Virus record (IMG/VR): IMGVR_UViG_3300037189_007830
Coordinates: 1 to 46,023 of that record
Reading direction: 5' to 3' (one strand)
Length of the DNA stretch: 46,023 bases
Source of the DNA: a virus
A program made the translations under genes and the position numbers. Below the pieces are notes generated by a model. It made no database searches, was not told the DNA's origin, and saw only the letters and a program-made list of their open reading frames with translations. How positions within the stretch are numbered: the first letter of the stretch is position 1; every line of letters starts with the position of its first letter. This document shows positions 21,437 through 31,198 of the stretch, in pieces.

Positions 21437-23407
21437 TTATTTCTTTTGAGCTTTTTCTTTCTGTTGTAATTCTTTTAATCTAGCTTCTTTCTCTTCTATT
21501 GTAGGAGAGTAAACATCTTTAATAAGTTCTGGATCTATCAAAGCACTGACATCAATCTCAGAATCTTGCGCTGTTTTTAATATAGGATTTAATCTTCCTT
21601 GAAACTCTTTCTTTTTAATATCTCTAATAGTTCTTATTACTGCAGCAAACTCTCTTAGTTCTTGTGGAGAGAAATCAGAACCTGCTACTTTAGCTGAATA
21701 CTTTGAGATTAGTTTTCCAAGATTTCCGTAATCAGTTCCTCCTGCAAGAACCTTGATATCAGATTCTCTTAGAACGGATTCGTCACCTTGAGCTTGTTTT
21801 GCATAAGAAACAAAAGCTGCCTGAGCTGAAGCTTTATAATCATCACCCAAACTTTCCCAGTTTCTCAAAGCGTTATCTATTAGTTTTTGAGTCTTAGATG
21901 TGTCTTGATAAGTTTTTACAATATCTTTATTTGCAAATACTTTTTCAACTCTTCTATTTAATTCATTGAATTTTTTATCTTTTGATTCTCTTGCCTTTGT
22001 ATCTTTTCTAGCTAAGTCTTCGACTCTCGCTGATGCGTACTTTGCTTCAGATGCTATCTTAGTATACAACGCTTGAGTTAATGCTGGATATAGCTTTTCT
22101 AATTGTGCGTAAGATACCCTACTCATTGCTGAAGTATCCATACCAAGTTCTTCTAATGACTTTTTAGCAAGTTGCGAGATGTCGCTATTTGGATCATTCT
22201 TAGCTTGATCATTTTCTAGCTCTTGTTTTAATTGCAAATTACGTAATGGTATTTGTGCTTGCTTAGATAACTCATCATACATACCGTAATCAGTAGCTAC
22301 TTGTCTACCAAGACCAAACCCTGCTGCAGCATCTCTAACCTTTGCCATTTGCTTAAATAGAGAAGCTTGCTTTTCTCTATCTGACATATCCTTTATCAGA
22401 GCTTGAATATCAATTGGTTGGAATTTTGGTTGTTGAGAAGGCTCAGGTCTTTTTAACGATTCATATTCGGTAGGAGTCAACCCGACTTCCTTGCGAAGAT
22501 TATCTAGACGATTTAACCAACCTTCATATTCTCTGCGTTTAGCTGGATTACTACTAGCTATATTAGCATAATCTTGAGATCCTTTTTGTAGTAATAAATT
22601 AGAAAATTCTTCAGGATCTTGACTGTTAATTGCGTCTATGGTTTCTTTTTCTAACTTAGAAGATCTATTATGACCAAAAAGATCTTGAACTTGATATAAA
22701 AATCTTGAACCCTTATTATAGTTTTGATCTAATAAGATAGCAGAAACTCTTGGATCTTTTACCTTATCTCCACCAACTTCGTCATAGTATCTTTTAGTAA
22801 TGTTTTTTACATCTTCATCCGAAATATTTTTTAAATCGTCTTTTGTTAATGACTGATCTTTTTTAAATTGTCTATATGTCTCTAATGTAACACCTTTATT
22901 AGTGTCTTGGTCGCCTTTTACTTTAGCTCTAAATCCACCCTCACGTTGCATAAGTCCGGGAATAAAAAGATTTAATCTATTGCTTTGTGCTTCAGAAGAT
23001 TGTGTTGCTGGTTCTCTTGCTACTACATCTAATTCAACTTGCTTTTCTTCCGGCTCAATTTCTTCAACTTTTGCTACTTCAGCTTTTTGTTGTGGCTCAA
23101 TATCCTTTAAAGATGGAAATATTTGGCGAGCGTACTGTTGTACTTCTGGTTTAAAACTTTGCCATGCTGATCTATTTCCTACTTCCACGGGAGCATTATA
23201 CTTTCTATTTTCTTCATTCTCTTGTATCTTCGTAGCTTCTGACATTTTTCTAGACTCAGCTAATACTGGAGTTTTTAATTCCATTAATTGCTGTTCAAGG
23301 AATGTTTCCTCCATAGACTTTTCAGGATTTTCGCCTCTTTGTTTTTTCAAAGCATCGAGAGCCTGTGTAATCCTTTGTTCTTCTCTTTGATAGTCTTGAA
23401 GATTCAT
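21437..23407 (-). CDS. virion protein with GH108 peptidoglycan hydrolase domain
   Basis: A 656-residue, helix-rich protein with an embedded hydrolase at residues about 145-305. MQREGGFRAKVKGDQDTNKG aligns with the EGGyxxxxxDxGGxTxxG start of GH108 lysozyme-like enzymes, with E156 as the likely catalytic acid. ISDEDVKNITKRYYDEVGGD and VSAILLDQNYNKGS match the later helices, ending at GWLNRLDNLR. The flanking Glu/Lys-rich helices are typical of ejection proteins. It probably opens the cell wall locally during DNA ejection. Canonical GH108 Gly residues after the Asp differ (DQDTNKG), so activity should be tested. Its position in the ejection-gene run supports a virion role rather than an endolysin. 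Confidence 0.75.
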   Translation of the reverse strand: MNLQDYQREEQRITQALDALKKQRGENPEKSMEETFLEQQLMELKTPVLAESRKMSEATKIQENEENRKYNAPVEVGNRSAWQSFKPEVQQYARQIFPSLKDIEPQQKAEVAKVEEIEPEEKQVELDVVAREPATQSSEAQSNRLNLFIPGLMQREGGFRAKVKGDQDTNKGVTLETYRQFKKDQSLTKDDLKNISDEDVKNITKRYYDEVGGDKVKDPRVSAILLDQNYNKGSRFLYQVQDLFGHNRSSKLEKETIDAINSQDPEEFSNLLLQKGSQDYANIASSNPAKRREYEGWLNRLDNLRKEVGLTPTEYESLKRPEPSQQPKFQPIDIQALIKDMSDREKQASLFKQMAKVRDAAAGFGLGRQVATDYGMYDELSKQAQIPLRNLQLKQELENDQAKNDPNSDISQLAKKSLEELGMDTSAMSRVSYAQLEKLYPALTQALYTKIASEAKYASARVEDLARKDTKARESKDKKFNELNRRVEKVFANKDIVKTYQDTSKTQKLIDNALRNWESLGDDYKASAQAAFVSYAKQAQGDESVLRESDIKVLAGGTDYGNLGKLISKYSAKVAGSDFSPQELREFAAVIRTIRDIKKKEFQGRLNPILKTAQDSEIDVSALIDPELIKDVYSPTIEEKEARLKELQQKEKAQKK

Positions 23408-23416
23408 ACTTATTTC

Positions 23417-25051
23417 CTATCTGAATTTAGCTTGTTGATTTTGATTATTAAACTTCTGTGCTGCTGTTTGTTGAGTATTTGATGTAGCAGTTTTTAAACC
23501 AGTAGCGGCTTGTTTAACTGCAGTATTCATGGGATTTGGAACAGCAGGTTTTACAGTAGCTTGTGGTGCTGCTGGAGTTGCTGGTGCTTTCGCTGCAGGA
23601 GCTGCTGTTGTTGGCTGCTGTTGCATTACAAGATTTGGAGTTTTGGTTCCATCAGCCGGAGCTTGTTTTGGAGATTGCGTTATAGTTTGTGTGTTTTTTT
23701 GTATAATACTACTAGCTTGTGTAGCTTTATCTAAAGCGTCCTTTTGTGCCTGAGTGGCTGTCCCTCTTTGTGCTGCTGTTAGGTATGCTGTTTCTGCATT
23801 AATTCTAGCTATTTCAGCATCGTCTTTTTGTTTTTGTAGAGCTTCACGTTGTAGTCTTGCTGCCCTCTCTGTTTCACTTTCTAATCCACTTAAAACATTC
23901 GTACCTAAATCTGCGAGCTTTCCGTAAAATCCAGCTTCTTGTGTTGCTGTATCTAAAATATTAGAACCCATCTTCTCTCTAGTGGCTCCAACTTGCTGTT
24001 GTCTTTGTAACGCTAAGTCTGCTTGTTGTTTAGCTAGATCTGCTTCCTCTGCTGTTTTTTGCCTACTTAATTGTGTTTGTTGTTGTATAGCTGATTCCAT
24101 TTTTTGTTGAGCTGATGCTTGTCTACCGGCTTCTGTTTCAGCTTGAATATTACCCATAGCTTGTCCACCAGTTAAAGCTGAAGCTAGTGCTGCGCCAGAT
24201 CCCGTAGCACCGCTTAAACGTGCCATTTGTTCAATACCAGCTAAACGTGCAGCAGCAGAAGCCTTTGCTCCTCTGATATCGCCCTGTTGTTGCATTTGCT
24301 TTTCTTCAGCAGTATATCCACCACCTGTAATTCGATCTCTTAAAAATTGCTGCTGTTCTGCATATCTTTGAGGGTCATAATCAACGCCTTGAAACTTACT
24401 TCCAACACCTTGCATTTCTTGTAGTTGTTGACCAAGAAGACCACCTACTTGTTCTCTTGCGCCTTTACCTGCTTGGTATCCAGCATAAGCAGCACTACCT
24501 TGTACACCCATATTTAGCAAAGCTTTATTGTCAGCAGCAGCTTGTTTTAAGGTATCGAGTCCTCCGCCAATTTGACCGCCAATTCTTTTAGTTTCTCTAA
24601 TAAGTTTATCTTGTACAGAAAGAGGTTGTTCTCCTCTCTGCATAGCTTCGTATTCAGCTTGTGCATTTCTTATATCATCTTCTTTTCCACTAGAAAAAAA
24701 ATCTTTAACTCCACCATAAGCAGATTTAATACCTTGTGCCAGTGGATCAAATATAGAAATATCTCCACCGATTGAAGGTAGTTTTTTTGGCAATCCAGTG
24801 CTAACATCAATTTCTGGAATGTTTAAGTTCTGAACAAAATCTAAACCTTTTTGTGCTCCAGATAATAAATCTTGATTACTAATCCCACTAACCGCTTGAT
24901 TAATAGCATCTGCCGCTTTTCCACCAAGAGGTAATTTTGAAGTAAGATTAGCCACCATGTCTGGCTTTACGACATTGCTTAAAATATTACCAGACGACCC
25001 TCCACTAGATGATCCTCCTAATGTTTTTTTTAATAAATCTTTCAATGCCAT
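23417..25051 (-). CDS. putative internal virion protein, Ala/Gln-rich
   Basis: A 544-residue protein. The N terminus is Gly/Ser-rich (GGSSSGGSSG), the middle contains small-residue stretches (GLLGQQLQEMQGVG, GATGSGAALASALTGGQ), residues about 300-420 are Gln-rich coiled coil, and the last 100 residues are a Pro/Ala/Thr/Gln-rich tail. Composition and neighbours indicate a structural or ejection protein. There is no enzyme motif. The low-complexity tail may be flexible inside the capsid. Confidence 0.55.
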   Translation of the reverse strand: MALKDLLKKTLGGSSSGGSSGNILSNVVKPDMVANLTSKLPLGGKAADAINQAVSGISNQDLLSGAQKGLDFVQNLNIPEIDVSTGLPKKLPSIGGDISIFDPLAQGIKSAYGGVKDFFSSGKEDDIRNAQAEYEAMQRGEQPLSVQDKLIRETKRIGGQIGGGLDTLKQAAADNKALLNMGVQGSAAYAGYQAGKGAREQVGGLLGQQLQEMQGVGSKFQGVDYDPQRYAEQQQFLRDRITGGGYTAEEKQMQQQGDIRGAKASAAARLAGIEQMARLSGATGSGAALASALTGGQAMGNIQAETEAGRQASAQQKMESAIQQQTQLSRQKTAEEADLAKQQADLALQRQQQVGATREKMGSNILDTATQEAGFYGKLADLGTNVLSGLESETERAARLQREALQKQKDDAEIARINAETAYLTAAQRGTATQAQKDALDKATQASSIIQKNTQTITQSPKQAPADGTKTPNLVMQQQPTTAAPAAKAPATPAAPQATVKPAVPNPMNTAVKQAATGLKTATSNTQQTAAQKFNNQNQQAKFR

Positions 25052-25054
25052 AAT

Positions 25055-26290
25055 TTATCCTATCCTATATGATCCACGTTTAAGTAGGGCTTTCATTCTT
25101 CTCCCTCTTTTACTCGGTTTAAATTGATCCATTTGAGATTTTGCAGAACTCATCATAGGAGATACTGCTTCCATTGTAGCACCCATTGCACGGTTTTGCA
25201 AATCTTGTTTTGCCATATCCATTTCACCCATAGCAGATTCTGTTAACTGCTGTGGCATACCTAAAGCTTGACTTCGTAAGTCTTGTGCTTGACTACGTAT
25301 ATCTCTAGCTTGATCTCTCATACCTTGAGCTTGACTTCTTATATCTTTAGCTTGTTGTATTCTTTGATCTAGTCCAGATTCTCTCAATCCGTAATCCATA
25401 CCAGCTTCTTTTAAGCTTTGACCTTTCGCCAAATTAGCAGCTAGGTCAGCTTGTGTTTCGCCTAATCCAGCTTTAGCTGCACCAAATTTAGCAGCTTCTC
25501 CTTTAGCACTTTCTCCCAAAGAAACGCCAACACCAGCTTTAAGTAGTTCTGGATCTACTTTAGCACCATAAGCACCAGCTACTGCGCCAACGCCAGAAGC
25601 CAACGCTGATTTCATTTCTGGACTTTTTAAAATATCTTTTAAATCGCCACCTTTTAAAGCAGCTTTAGCCATATCTAAGCTTTGTTTATTGATCGCTGGA
25701 GAACCCATTGCCTGTAGGGCAGCACCTTTCAAATCGCCCTTAGCGGCAGCTTGTGCGGCTTTTAAGGCATCTGGATCAACGCCCACTTTAGATGCAGCAA
25801 AATCTACAGCTAAGTCTTTTAAGTTCTTAGGATTAACTACGCTCTTTAGTCCACCTTCTTGTAGTCCTTGTAAAGCAGTTTTAGCTGCTCCATAAGTTCC
25901 TCCGGTTAGTGCATTAGCTCCTATATCAACAGCCATACCCCCGTACTGGTCTACACCTTTACCACCTTCTCTTTTTATATTTTCTGCAGTTTTTGTTATA
26001 TCTTTACTACCGACAGCAGAGCCTACGTTTGATAACAGACCTGTACTCAAGTTTCCACTAGCTTTAACGCTGTCTAAAATACCCTTAGTTCCAACTTCTC
26101 CCAACTTAAGAAGACCGCCAGCAGCACCCTTCACGTCACCTTTAGCTAATGATCCGAGCGTTTGCAAACCACCAGAGAGTCCACCTTTTGTTAAATCTTT
26201 AGATACATTTGCAGTATCTTTAATTGCCTGAGTAACAGGAGCCGCAGCTTTTTGTACAGCTTTTACAGCAGCCTTAACACTAAATCCCAT
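25055..26290 (-). CDS. putative internal virion protein with heptad repeats
   Basis: A 411-residue Ala/Lys/Gly-rich protein (MGFSVKAAVKAVQKAAAP). Residues about 310-345 repeat a 7-residue unit (DIRSQAQ, GMRDQAR, DIRSQAQ, DLRSQAL), forming a regular amphipathic coil. The ATG at 26290 is chosen over an upstream TTG because GGAG lies 6 bases before it. Small-residue helices (AVAGAYGAKV) suggest ejection or membrane activity, as for its neighbours; the precise role is unknown. Confidence 0.55.
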   Translation of the reverse strand: MGFSVKAAVKAVQKAAAPVTQAIKDTANVSKDLTKGGLSGGLQTLGSLAKGDVKGAAGGLLKLGEVGTKGILDSVKASGNLSTGLLSNVGSAVGSKDITKTAENIKREGGKGVDQYGGMAVDIGANALTGGTYGAAKTALQGLQEGGLKSVVNPKNLKDLAVDFAASKVGVDPDALKAAQAAAKGDLKGAALQAMGSPAINKQSLDMAKAALKGGDLKDILKSPEMKSALASGVGAVAGAYGAKVDPELLKAGVGVSLGESAKGEAAKFGAAKAGLGETQADLAANLAKGQSLKEAGMDYGLRESGLDQRIQQAKDIRSQAQGMRDQARDIRSQAQDLRSQALGMPQQLTESAMGEMDMAKQDLQNRAMGATMEAVSPMMSSAKSQMDQFKPSKRGRRMKALLKRGSYRIG

Positions 26291-26337
26291 AGAAATCTCC
26301 AAAAATTAGAACAATCTCTCTTAAATATTTGTTACTA

Positions 26338-26742
26338 TTAGCTAATGCCTAATAGAATAAGTCTATAAGTTGTGCCACTTGGTAAGCCAGCGATATTACG
26401 TATTGCTACACTGAATCCAGTAACTTCTATAGAAAGAAATGGAGTTGCAGTTGGATAAATACCTGAATTGTTAATATCAATAACATTTACACAAATGTAC
26501 CCTTTAAAGTTTTTTAGTGCAGTAACTAAGGTTCCATTTTTTATTGGGTTACCTGAGACATCTACTTCAATATCTACGGTCTTAAATTCAAATGGAAGAT
26601 TGTCATCTACTGTAAAATTCTTATTAAATCCGATTACGAGTTTATCAATAAATGGGTTTAGAATCCCCCCAAGAGAATCTGCCAATTCTTTTTGATCATC
26701 AGGGAAATCATTAGTTTTGATCCTTACTGATTGAAGTTTCAT
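26338..26742 (-). CDS. small structural protein downstream of nozzle gene
   Basis: Encodes 134 residues, beta-rich, beginning MKLQSVRIKTNDFPDDQKEL and containing NPIKNGTLVTALKNFKGYIC. Its ATG overlaps the stop of the nozzle gene (TAATG), so it is coupled to it. Comparable small beta proteins sit beside tail genes in other podophages; assignment as virion protein is inferred from context. A 47-base gap separates it from the next gene and holds only that gene's ribosome site. Confidence 0.5.
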   Translation of the reverse strand: MKLQSVRIKTNDFPDDQKELADSLGGILNPFIDKLVIGFNKNFTVDDNLPFEFKTVDIEVDVSGNPIKNGTLVTALKNFKGYICVNVIDINNSGIYPTATPFLSIEVTGFSVAIRNIAGLPSGTTYRLILLGIS

Positions 26743-29711
26743 TACTTATTCCTATTTGGTATAGCGTACTGTTTTACTGATAAAGATAGTCCGTATAACT
26801 GGAATGAGTCTAAAGCTACCCCGTGTATAAACTTACAACCAAGAAATCTACATCTCTGTTTTCTTAGTGGAATATAAGTATCAATTTGAGCTTGATCTCC
26901 CAATCCTCCCCAAACAGTACCATCCCCCCAAGTAGCTCCTCCAAAAACTCCAGCGGAATTTGGAGAGAACAAAATCTCCTCATAACTATCACTTAAATCA
27001 CTATTATATGCAACTTGTGCTATATGGAATGACCTTCTCTCAAACATAAAAGTTCCTGTTGAAAATTGCTTTTGACTAGCAGGAGTGCCTGCATGTTGTG
27101 GAGCATATTCAACTTCTGTTTTAATTCCTTTGTAAAGAACTAAAGCCCCCACCATAAACGATGGTGGTATATTCAATGTTGCTTGTTGAGTTAATCTATT
27201 TAAGTCAGTAATGATTGCCTCATAACTAGTTGTTCCCAATGACTTTCTATAATTACTCAAATACGCAACTGGAGAAGCGTTTAGTTTGTCTACTATATTA
27301 TTAAACTGAGTTTGTATGGTTTGGAAATTTAAAGGACTTGTCCACAGCGTACTGTATGCAGGTGCTGTTGGATCTGCTATGTCCAACTTAGCAACTAAAC
27401 TATTCATTTTAAATGTTAAATTTTCACCATTAGACATCTTTAATTCATTGTAAAAATTATGAACAAGTAATCCATTGTCATTATCTAACTGTTTTAGTAA
27501 AGAGTTAAATTGATATATAGTAACGTACTGTTCCTGTAATATTACGTCTTCGATAGCAATGTTGCTAAAGCCTGTTGGTTTTATGATAATTCCATCTAAT
27601 GAACTTGGAGTTAATGTTATGTCAATTTGTCTATCGGCATAATCAAATCTATCGAAATTTTTTCTTTCAACTTCAACATAATTATCTAAGGCTGATCCAA
27701 AATATAGCTTATTATCAGGAGCGTGATTATCTTTTTCTCTTTTTAAAATACCGCAAAGTTTAGGTATCTTCCATTCTGTCCAAGTATTAGTTAAGGTGTT
27801 ATACCTGTAACATACTGTAGCAAACGTATCGGTTTTAGTTAATACAGTCCATACCAGTAATGATCTATCTGACTCATAAGGAACAGCAAATGACGCTTGT
27901 GCTAAATTAGCATTAGTTGTTATGAATGGTAGTAGCTTATTTTCGATTGGTCTAGATATTGGTTCAAGAGAAGATTCGTTTAATCTAACAATACCTTGAT
28001 TACTAAAATAGTAGCACTGGTTTGAAAGAGTTACTGCTGTATCCGGTGCTTTTATGATTGAGGTAGTATCAAATGCTCCAACATCCCAAGTAGGGTTACT
28101 TCCGGGATCTCCCGCTAATCTGAAAACTCCATCGGCTTTTAATATAAATAGAGATTCTCTTAGTGGAATAATTCGTAATATGTCTTGTTCGGTTGATCCT
28201 ATGTCGATATAATTTAGAATTGGAACCGCTTCTACTTCTTGATATTTTGAGTAATAAAGCCTATTTCCGTTAGTTTCAGCACTACTTGTAAATTTAGTGA
28301 GAATGTTTAGAGGAGTTCCTAACTCTGGAGTAAAGCTTGTGATTATAGCATTGTCTGTTGTTCCCAAGTAGAAAGCGTTATCAACTACAGTTTTTCTTTG
28401 TAGCAATATTTTTCCTTGAGTTTCACCAAAAACAGATAGATAATATGCAGAGATTATTTCATTAGGATCGCCATTAATTACGGTAACTAATGATCTAGCT
28501 GTCTCTTCTATAGCTAATTGTGGATTTGGGTTTGTAGATATCAATACCTTTTTTGTGACTATGTCTTCTGTTGTATCAAATATATACGTGTTAGCTGAGA
28601 TAATTAAGTCACTAACTCCTGCAGTAAATGTACTTAAATCTAGTATTGTGAATGTTGCAGAATGTCTAGTTCTCGTATTGGCATAAAACATATGTCCTTT
28701 AAACAGTGCTATATCTTTTGCTGCTGGAGGTGGTTCGTTTGATTTCAAAATACCTTCACCGCCATATTGGTTTGTATATAGAGGCACTCCACCAATTCTT
28801 AAACTTTCAGCTAAAGAATCTGTATAGTCTATATATCCATTCTCTAAATCGGCTGCTGTTGGAGTACCTTCGTAAACTTGATATAGTTCGTCCGATGGAG
28901 TTCCTACTGCAATCTCAGATCTATATACTCTGTATTTGTACTCAGTAACTTTGTTGTACTGTTCGTAAGCGGCTCCATCCCATCTATAAGAAGCATTATT
29001 AGTAGTATCCAAATATATTTTAGAAGGATCTCCTACTAGGGGAAATAGAGTACTATTAAGATATGCTATGGTATTTAATGTTACGTTATATGGTATTTGA
29101 AAAGATAAATCTACAGAACAGTCTGTGGCTATTGACGTATTGGTTATAGTCATAGATGCTGAAGGAGATCCAAAAATAAGATTATTGTTTCTATCAATAA
29201 CAGTCCAAAGTATTCTATATGAGCTGCTGTTATTTAGCGACAAGAACCCGGCTAGTGGGTTTAATTGCAAGATACCAGCAATTGCTTTAGGTCCACCAGA
29301 ATCTTCTACGATATTAGGCAAGGTAAAATCGCTAGGAGTTTTAGCTGATATTTTTTTGATACCTTCGGCTGTTGTGAAATATAAGTTGTTCTTAGCTTCT
29401 ACTGACTTTATTCTAGAACCAGTTTCGGTTTCGTCATAAAGTCCATAAAAATTAGTAAATGTACCAGTACCGTCATCATAAGCTAATGTATTTTGCACAT
29501 GTCTTATGAGTCTACCTTTGTACTCTAAGAGTTGTTTTACTTTATCTACAGTGGGGCTATAGGTTTTAATTCCTCGTCTTGGCTCTATTACACCATCTCT
29601 GTCAATAACAACATTGTTGGCTTTTAATAAAGCACCCGGAGAAATCTCCATTAGTGTTTGGTAATATGTTTGAAGACCGGAGGCTTTAAGATTTATTATT
29701 TGACTAGCCAC
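26742..29711 (-). CDS. tail nozzle-like protein (T7 gp12-type)
   Basis: A 989-residue protein. The start, with ISPGALLKANNVVIDRDGVI and EPRRGIKTY, is the usual opening of tail nozzle/tubular proteins. RIIPLRESLFILKADGVFRL, followed by a LSNQCYYFSNQGIVRL segment, are beta-propeller-type strands seen in these proteins. Around residues 220-250 it carries a module FPLVGDPSKIYLDTTNNASY with a YRWDGAAYEQY end that also occurs in two tail-fibre proteins here. It should form the hollow end of a short tail and be involved in DNA exit. Assigned from N-terminal pattern and gene order; homology to gp12 was not tested. Confidence 0.65.
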   Translation of the reverse strand: MASQIINLKASGLQTYYQTLMEISPGALLKANNVVIDRDGVIEPRRGIKTYSPTVDKVKQLLEYKGRLIRHVQNTLAYDDGTGTFTNFYGLYDETETGSRIKSVEAKNNLYFTTAEGIKKISAKTPSDFTLPNIVEDSGGPKAIAGILQLNPLAGFLSLNNSSSYRILWTVIDRNNNLIFGSPSASMTITNTSIATDCSVDLSFQIPYNVTLNTIAYLNSTLFPLVGDPSKIYLDTTNNASYRWDGAAYEQYNKVTEYKYRVYRSEIAVGTPSDELYQVYEGTPTAADLENGYIDYTDSLAESLRIGGVPLYTNQYGGEGILKSNEPPPAAKDIALFKGHMFYANTRTRHSATFTILDLSTFTAGVSDLIISANTYIFDTTEDIVTKKVLISTNPNPQLAIEETARSLVTVINGDPNEIISAYYLSVFGETQGKILLQRKTVVDNAFYLGTTDNAIITSFTPELGTPLNILTKFTSSAETNGNRLYYSKYQEVEAVPILNYIDIGSTEQDILRIIPLRESLFILKADGVFRLAGDPGSNPTWDVGAFDTTSIIKAPDTAVTLSNQCYYFSNQGIVRLNESSLEPISRPIENKLLPFITTNANLAQASFAVPYESDRSLLVWTVLTKTDTFATVCYRYNTLTNTWTEWKIPKLCGILKREKDNHAPDNKLYFGSALDNYVEVERKNFDRFDYADRQIDITLTPSSLDGIIIKPTGFSNIAIEDVILQEQYVTIYQFNSLLKQLDNDNGLLVHNFYNELKMSNGENLTFKMNSLVAKLDIADPTAPAYSTLWTSPLNFQTIQTQFNNIVDKLNASPVAYLSNYRKSLGTTSYEAIITDLNRLTQQATLNIPPSFMVGALVLYKGIKTEVEYAPQHAGTPASQKQFSTGTFMFERRSFHIAQVAYNSDLSDSYEEILFSPNSAGVFGGATWGDGTVWGGLGDQAQIDTYIPLRKQRCRFLGCKFIHGVALDSFQLYGLSLSVKQYAIPNRNK

Positions 29712-29713
29712 AG

Positions 29714-30715
29714 TTACCTCCGTCTATTTCGACCAACTCCAGTCATCAATGCTCTATTCACTACTTTTCTTGGAGAACCTTCTACACGATTATCCATCAT
29801 TGATGATAGTTTATTTTCCATTTCAGCAACTTTGACACTAGCATTATTCAAACCCTCTGTATCACCTAGAGCTTCTAATACTCTCTGTGCTACTCTTTGG
29901 GCTAAAACCATATGAAGTTCTGTTGGAATATTCGGTATTATTGTTTGTCCTGCTAAAGTAAGATAGTCTCCAATTTCTAAATCTTTAGGAATAGAGTCTA
30001 CATTTATATTGACTATTTTTGAAGTGGCGTTAATTGAATTTATTGTTATGTCGATATCTAAAATATTGTGTGGGGATTTAGCTTTGACAAAATCAAATGT
30101 AGTTAGAACTGTATTATTTGTGCCAGAGACATAAACACTATAGTTAGATGGAATAGCTGATAGTGTTATATCTCCAGTAGTTCTGTCTATACTTGTAATG
30201 GATGTAACTAAATTTTCTTTTACAATACTATTGGGTCTTAAGTAGAAATAAAAAGCTAGTCCTCCGTATGGAGAAGGACCGACACTAGGATGTAGAATAA
30301 CATCACTTCCTAGCATATAAAATCTACGAAATCCTGTGAAGTCGCTAGAGCCAGTACCATTTGATAAACCAGTATAGCGATCATCTATGGCGATCTGAGT
30401 CATTTCATATTCGTTACCCCCAGTCTTTGTAGGGATATCTTTATAGCAAATCTCTCTAAGTTTATTCGCCAAAGCTCTTTCTGGAACAGGATAGTTAGAC
30501 TTATTTGAAACAAGAGGAACCACTTGTTTGAAGATAAAGTACTCTTCCTTCGTTTGTAGAACAGAAGGTACAAGTCCTATCATCATTTCTTCGTTCATCA
30601 AATCAATAAGATCTTGATCCGTAAACGTGTTTTGATTGTCCGGAATCATAGCTCTTCTTTTTATCGACTTCAACAAAGCATTTGTGGTTAGTCCCGCTTT
30701 TACTGTACTAGCCAT
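29714..30715 (-). CDS. head-tail connector / adaptor-like structural protein
   Basis: A 333-residue protein. The N-terminal half starts with a helical part (TNALLKSIKRRAMIPDNQNT FTDQDLIDLMNEEM) like phage adaptor proteins that attach under the portal. The middle is beta-rich, and the C-terminal part has helices (HMVLAQRVAQRVLEALGD) followed by a basic tail (VGRNRRR). Located immediately upstream of the nozzle gene in transcription order, it probably links head and tail. No direct family signature is certain. Confidence 0.55.
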   Translation of the reverse strand: MASTVKAGLTTNALLKSIKRRAMIPDNQNTFTDQDLIDLMNEEMMIGLVPSVLQTKEEYFIFKQVVPLVSNKSNYPVPERALANKLREICYKDIPTKTGGNEYEMTQIAIDDRYTGLSNGTGSSDFTGFRRFYMLGSDVILHPSVGPSPYGGLAFYFYLRPNSIVKENLVTSITSIDRTTGDITLSAIPSNYSVYVSGTNNTVLTTFDFVKAKSPHNILDIDITINSINATSKIVNINVDSIPKDLEIGDYLTLAGQTIIPNIPTELHMVLAQRVAQRVLEALGDTEGLNNASVKVAEMENKLSSMMDNRVEGSPRKVVNRALMTGVGRNRRR

Positions 30716-30717
30716 TG

Positions 30718-31155
30718 TTATCTCTTTTTAAGATTTTCTAACTCTTGTTTTAGCATTTCAATTTCTTTCTTTAGATCGGACATAGACTCTTCTTCCAAAT
30801 CGTCTTTCATTCCCATTCTTTCTCTGTGCATCATATGCTTAGGTTCTTTATCTTCTTCCTCTTCTCCGAGCATTTCTTCTAGAGATTCTTCTTCTGAAGA
30901 TTCTGATTCGTCCATAGATTTTTTCTCTAGGATATCTTCAGCTTTTTCTAAACCTTTCTTTAAACCTTCTTCATCGTTTGAAGCAACGGTGACTTTTTTC
31001 ATTCCACCCTTCATATCGTCCAACATTGAATCTCCCAACATTGACGATAGCTCTTTAGCCATAGAAGCTTTAGCTTTCATTTCACTAGCTTTTTTAGGCT
31101 TACCTTTTTGCTCTTCAGCTTTACTTTTCAGTAGTTTTACAAATTCATCCATCAT
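30718..31155 (-). CDS. acidic coiled-coil structural or assembly protein
   Basis: Encodes 145 residues, extremely charged: a Lys/Ala/Met-rich first half, an acidic middle (ESSEEESLEEMLGEEEEDKE) and a C-terminal coiled coil (LKKEIEMLKQELENLKKR). Scaffolding and assembly chaperone proteins often have this composition. Capsid genes are outside the window, so the role is not clear. Two ATGs (31155, 31152) share an AAGGGG site; the upstream one is used. Confidence 0.5.
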   Translation of the reverse strand: MMDEFVKLLKSKAEEQKGKPKKASEMKAKASMAKELSSMLGDSMLDDMKGGMKKVTVASNDEEGLKKGLEKAEDILEKKSMDESESSEEESLEEMLGEEEEDKEPKHMMHRERMGMKDDLEEESMSDLKKEIEMLKQELENLKKR

Positions 31156-31198
31156 AATTTTTCCCCTTGTTTTAAGTACTTACCCCAAATATATTTGT

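Noticed and set aside
23510-23753. Cysteine-rich frames on the + strand opposite the Ala/Gln-rich virion protein
   Set aside because: Shadows of the low-complexity - strand gene, without ribosome sites.
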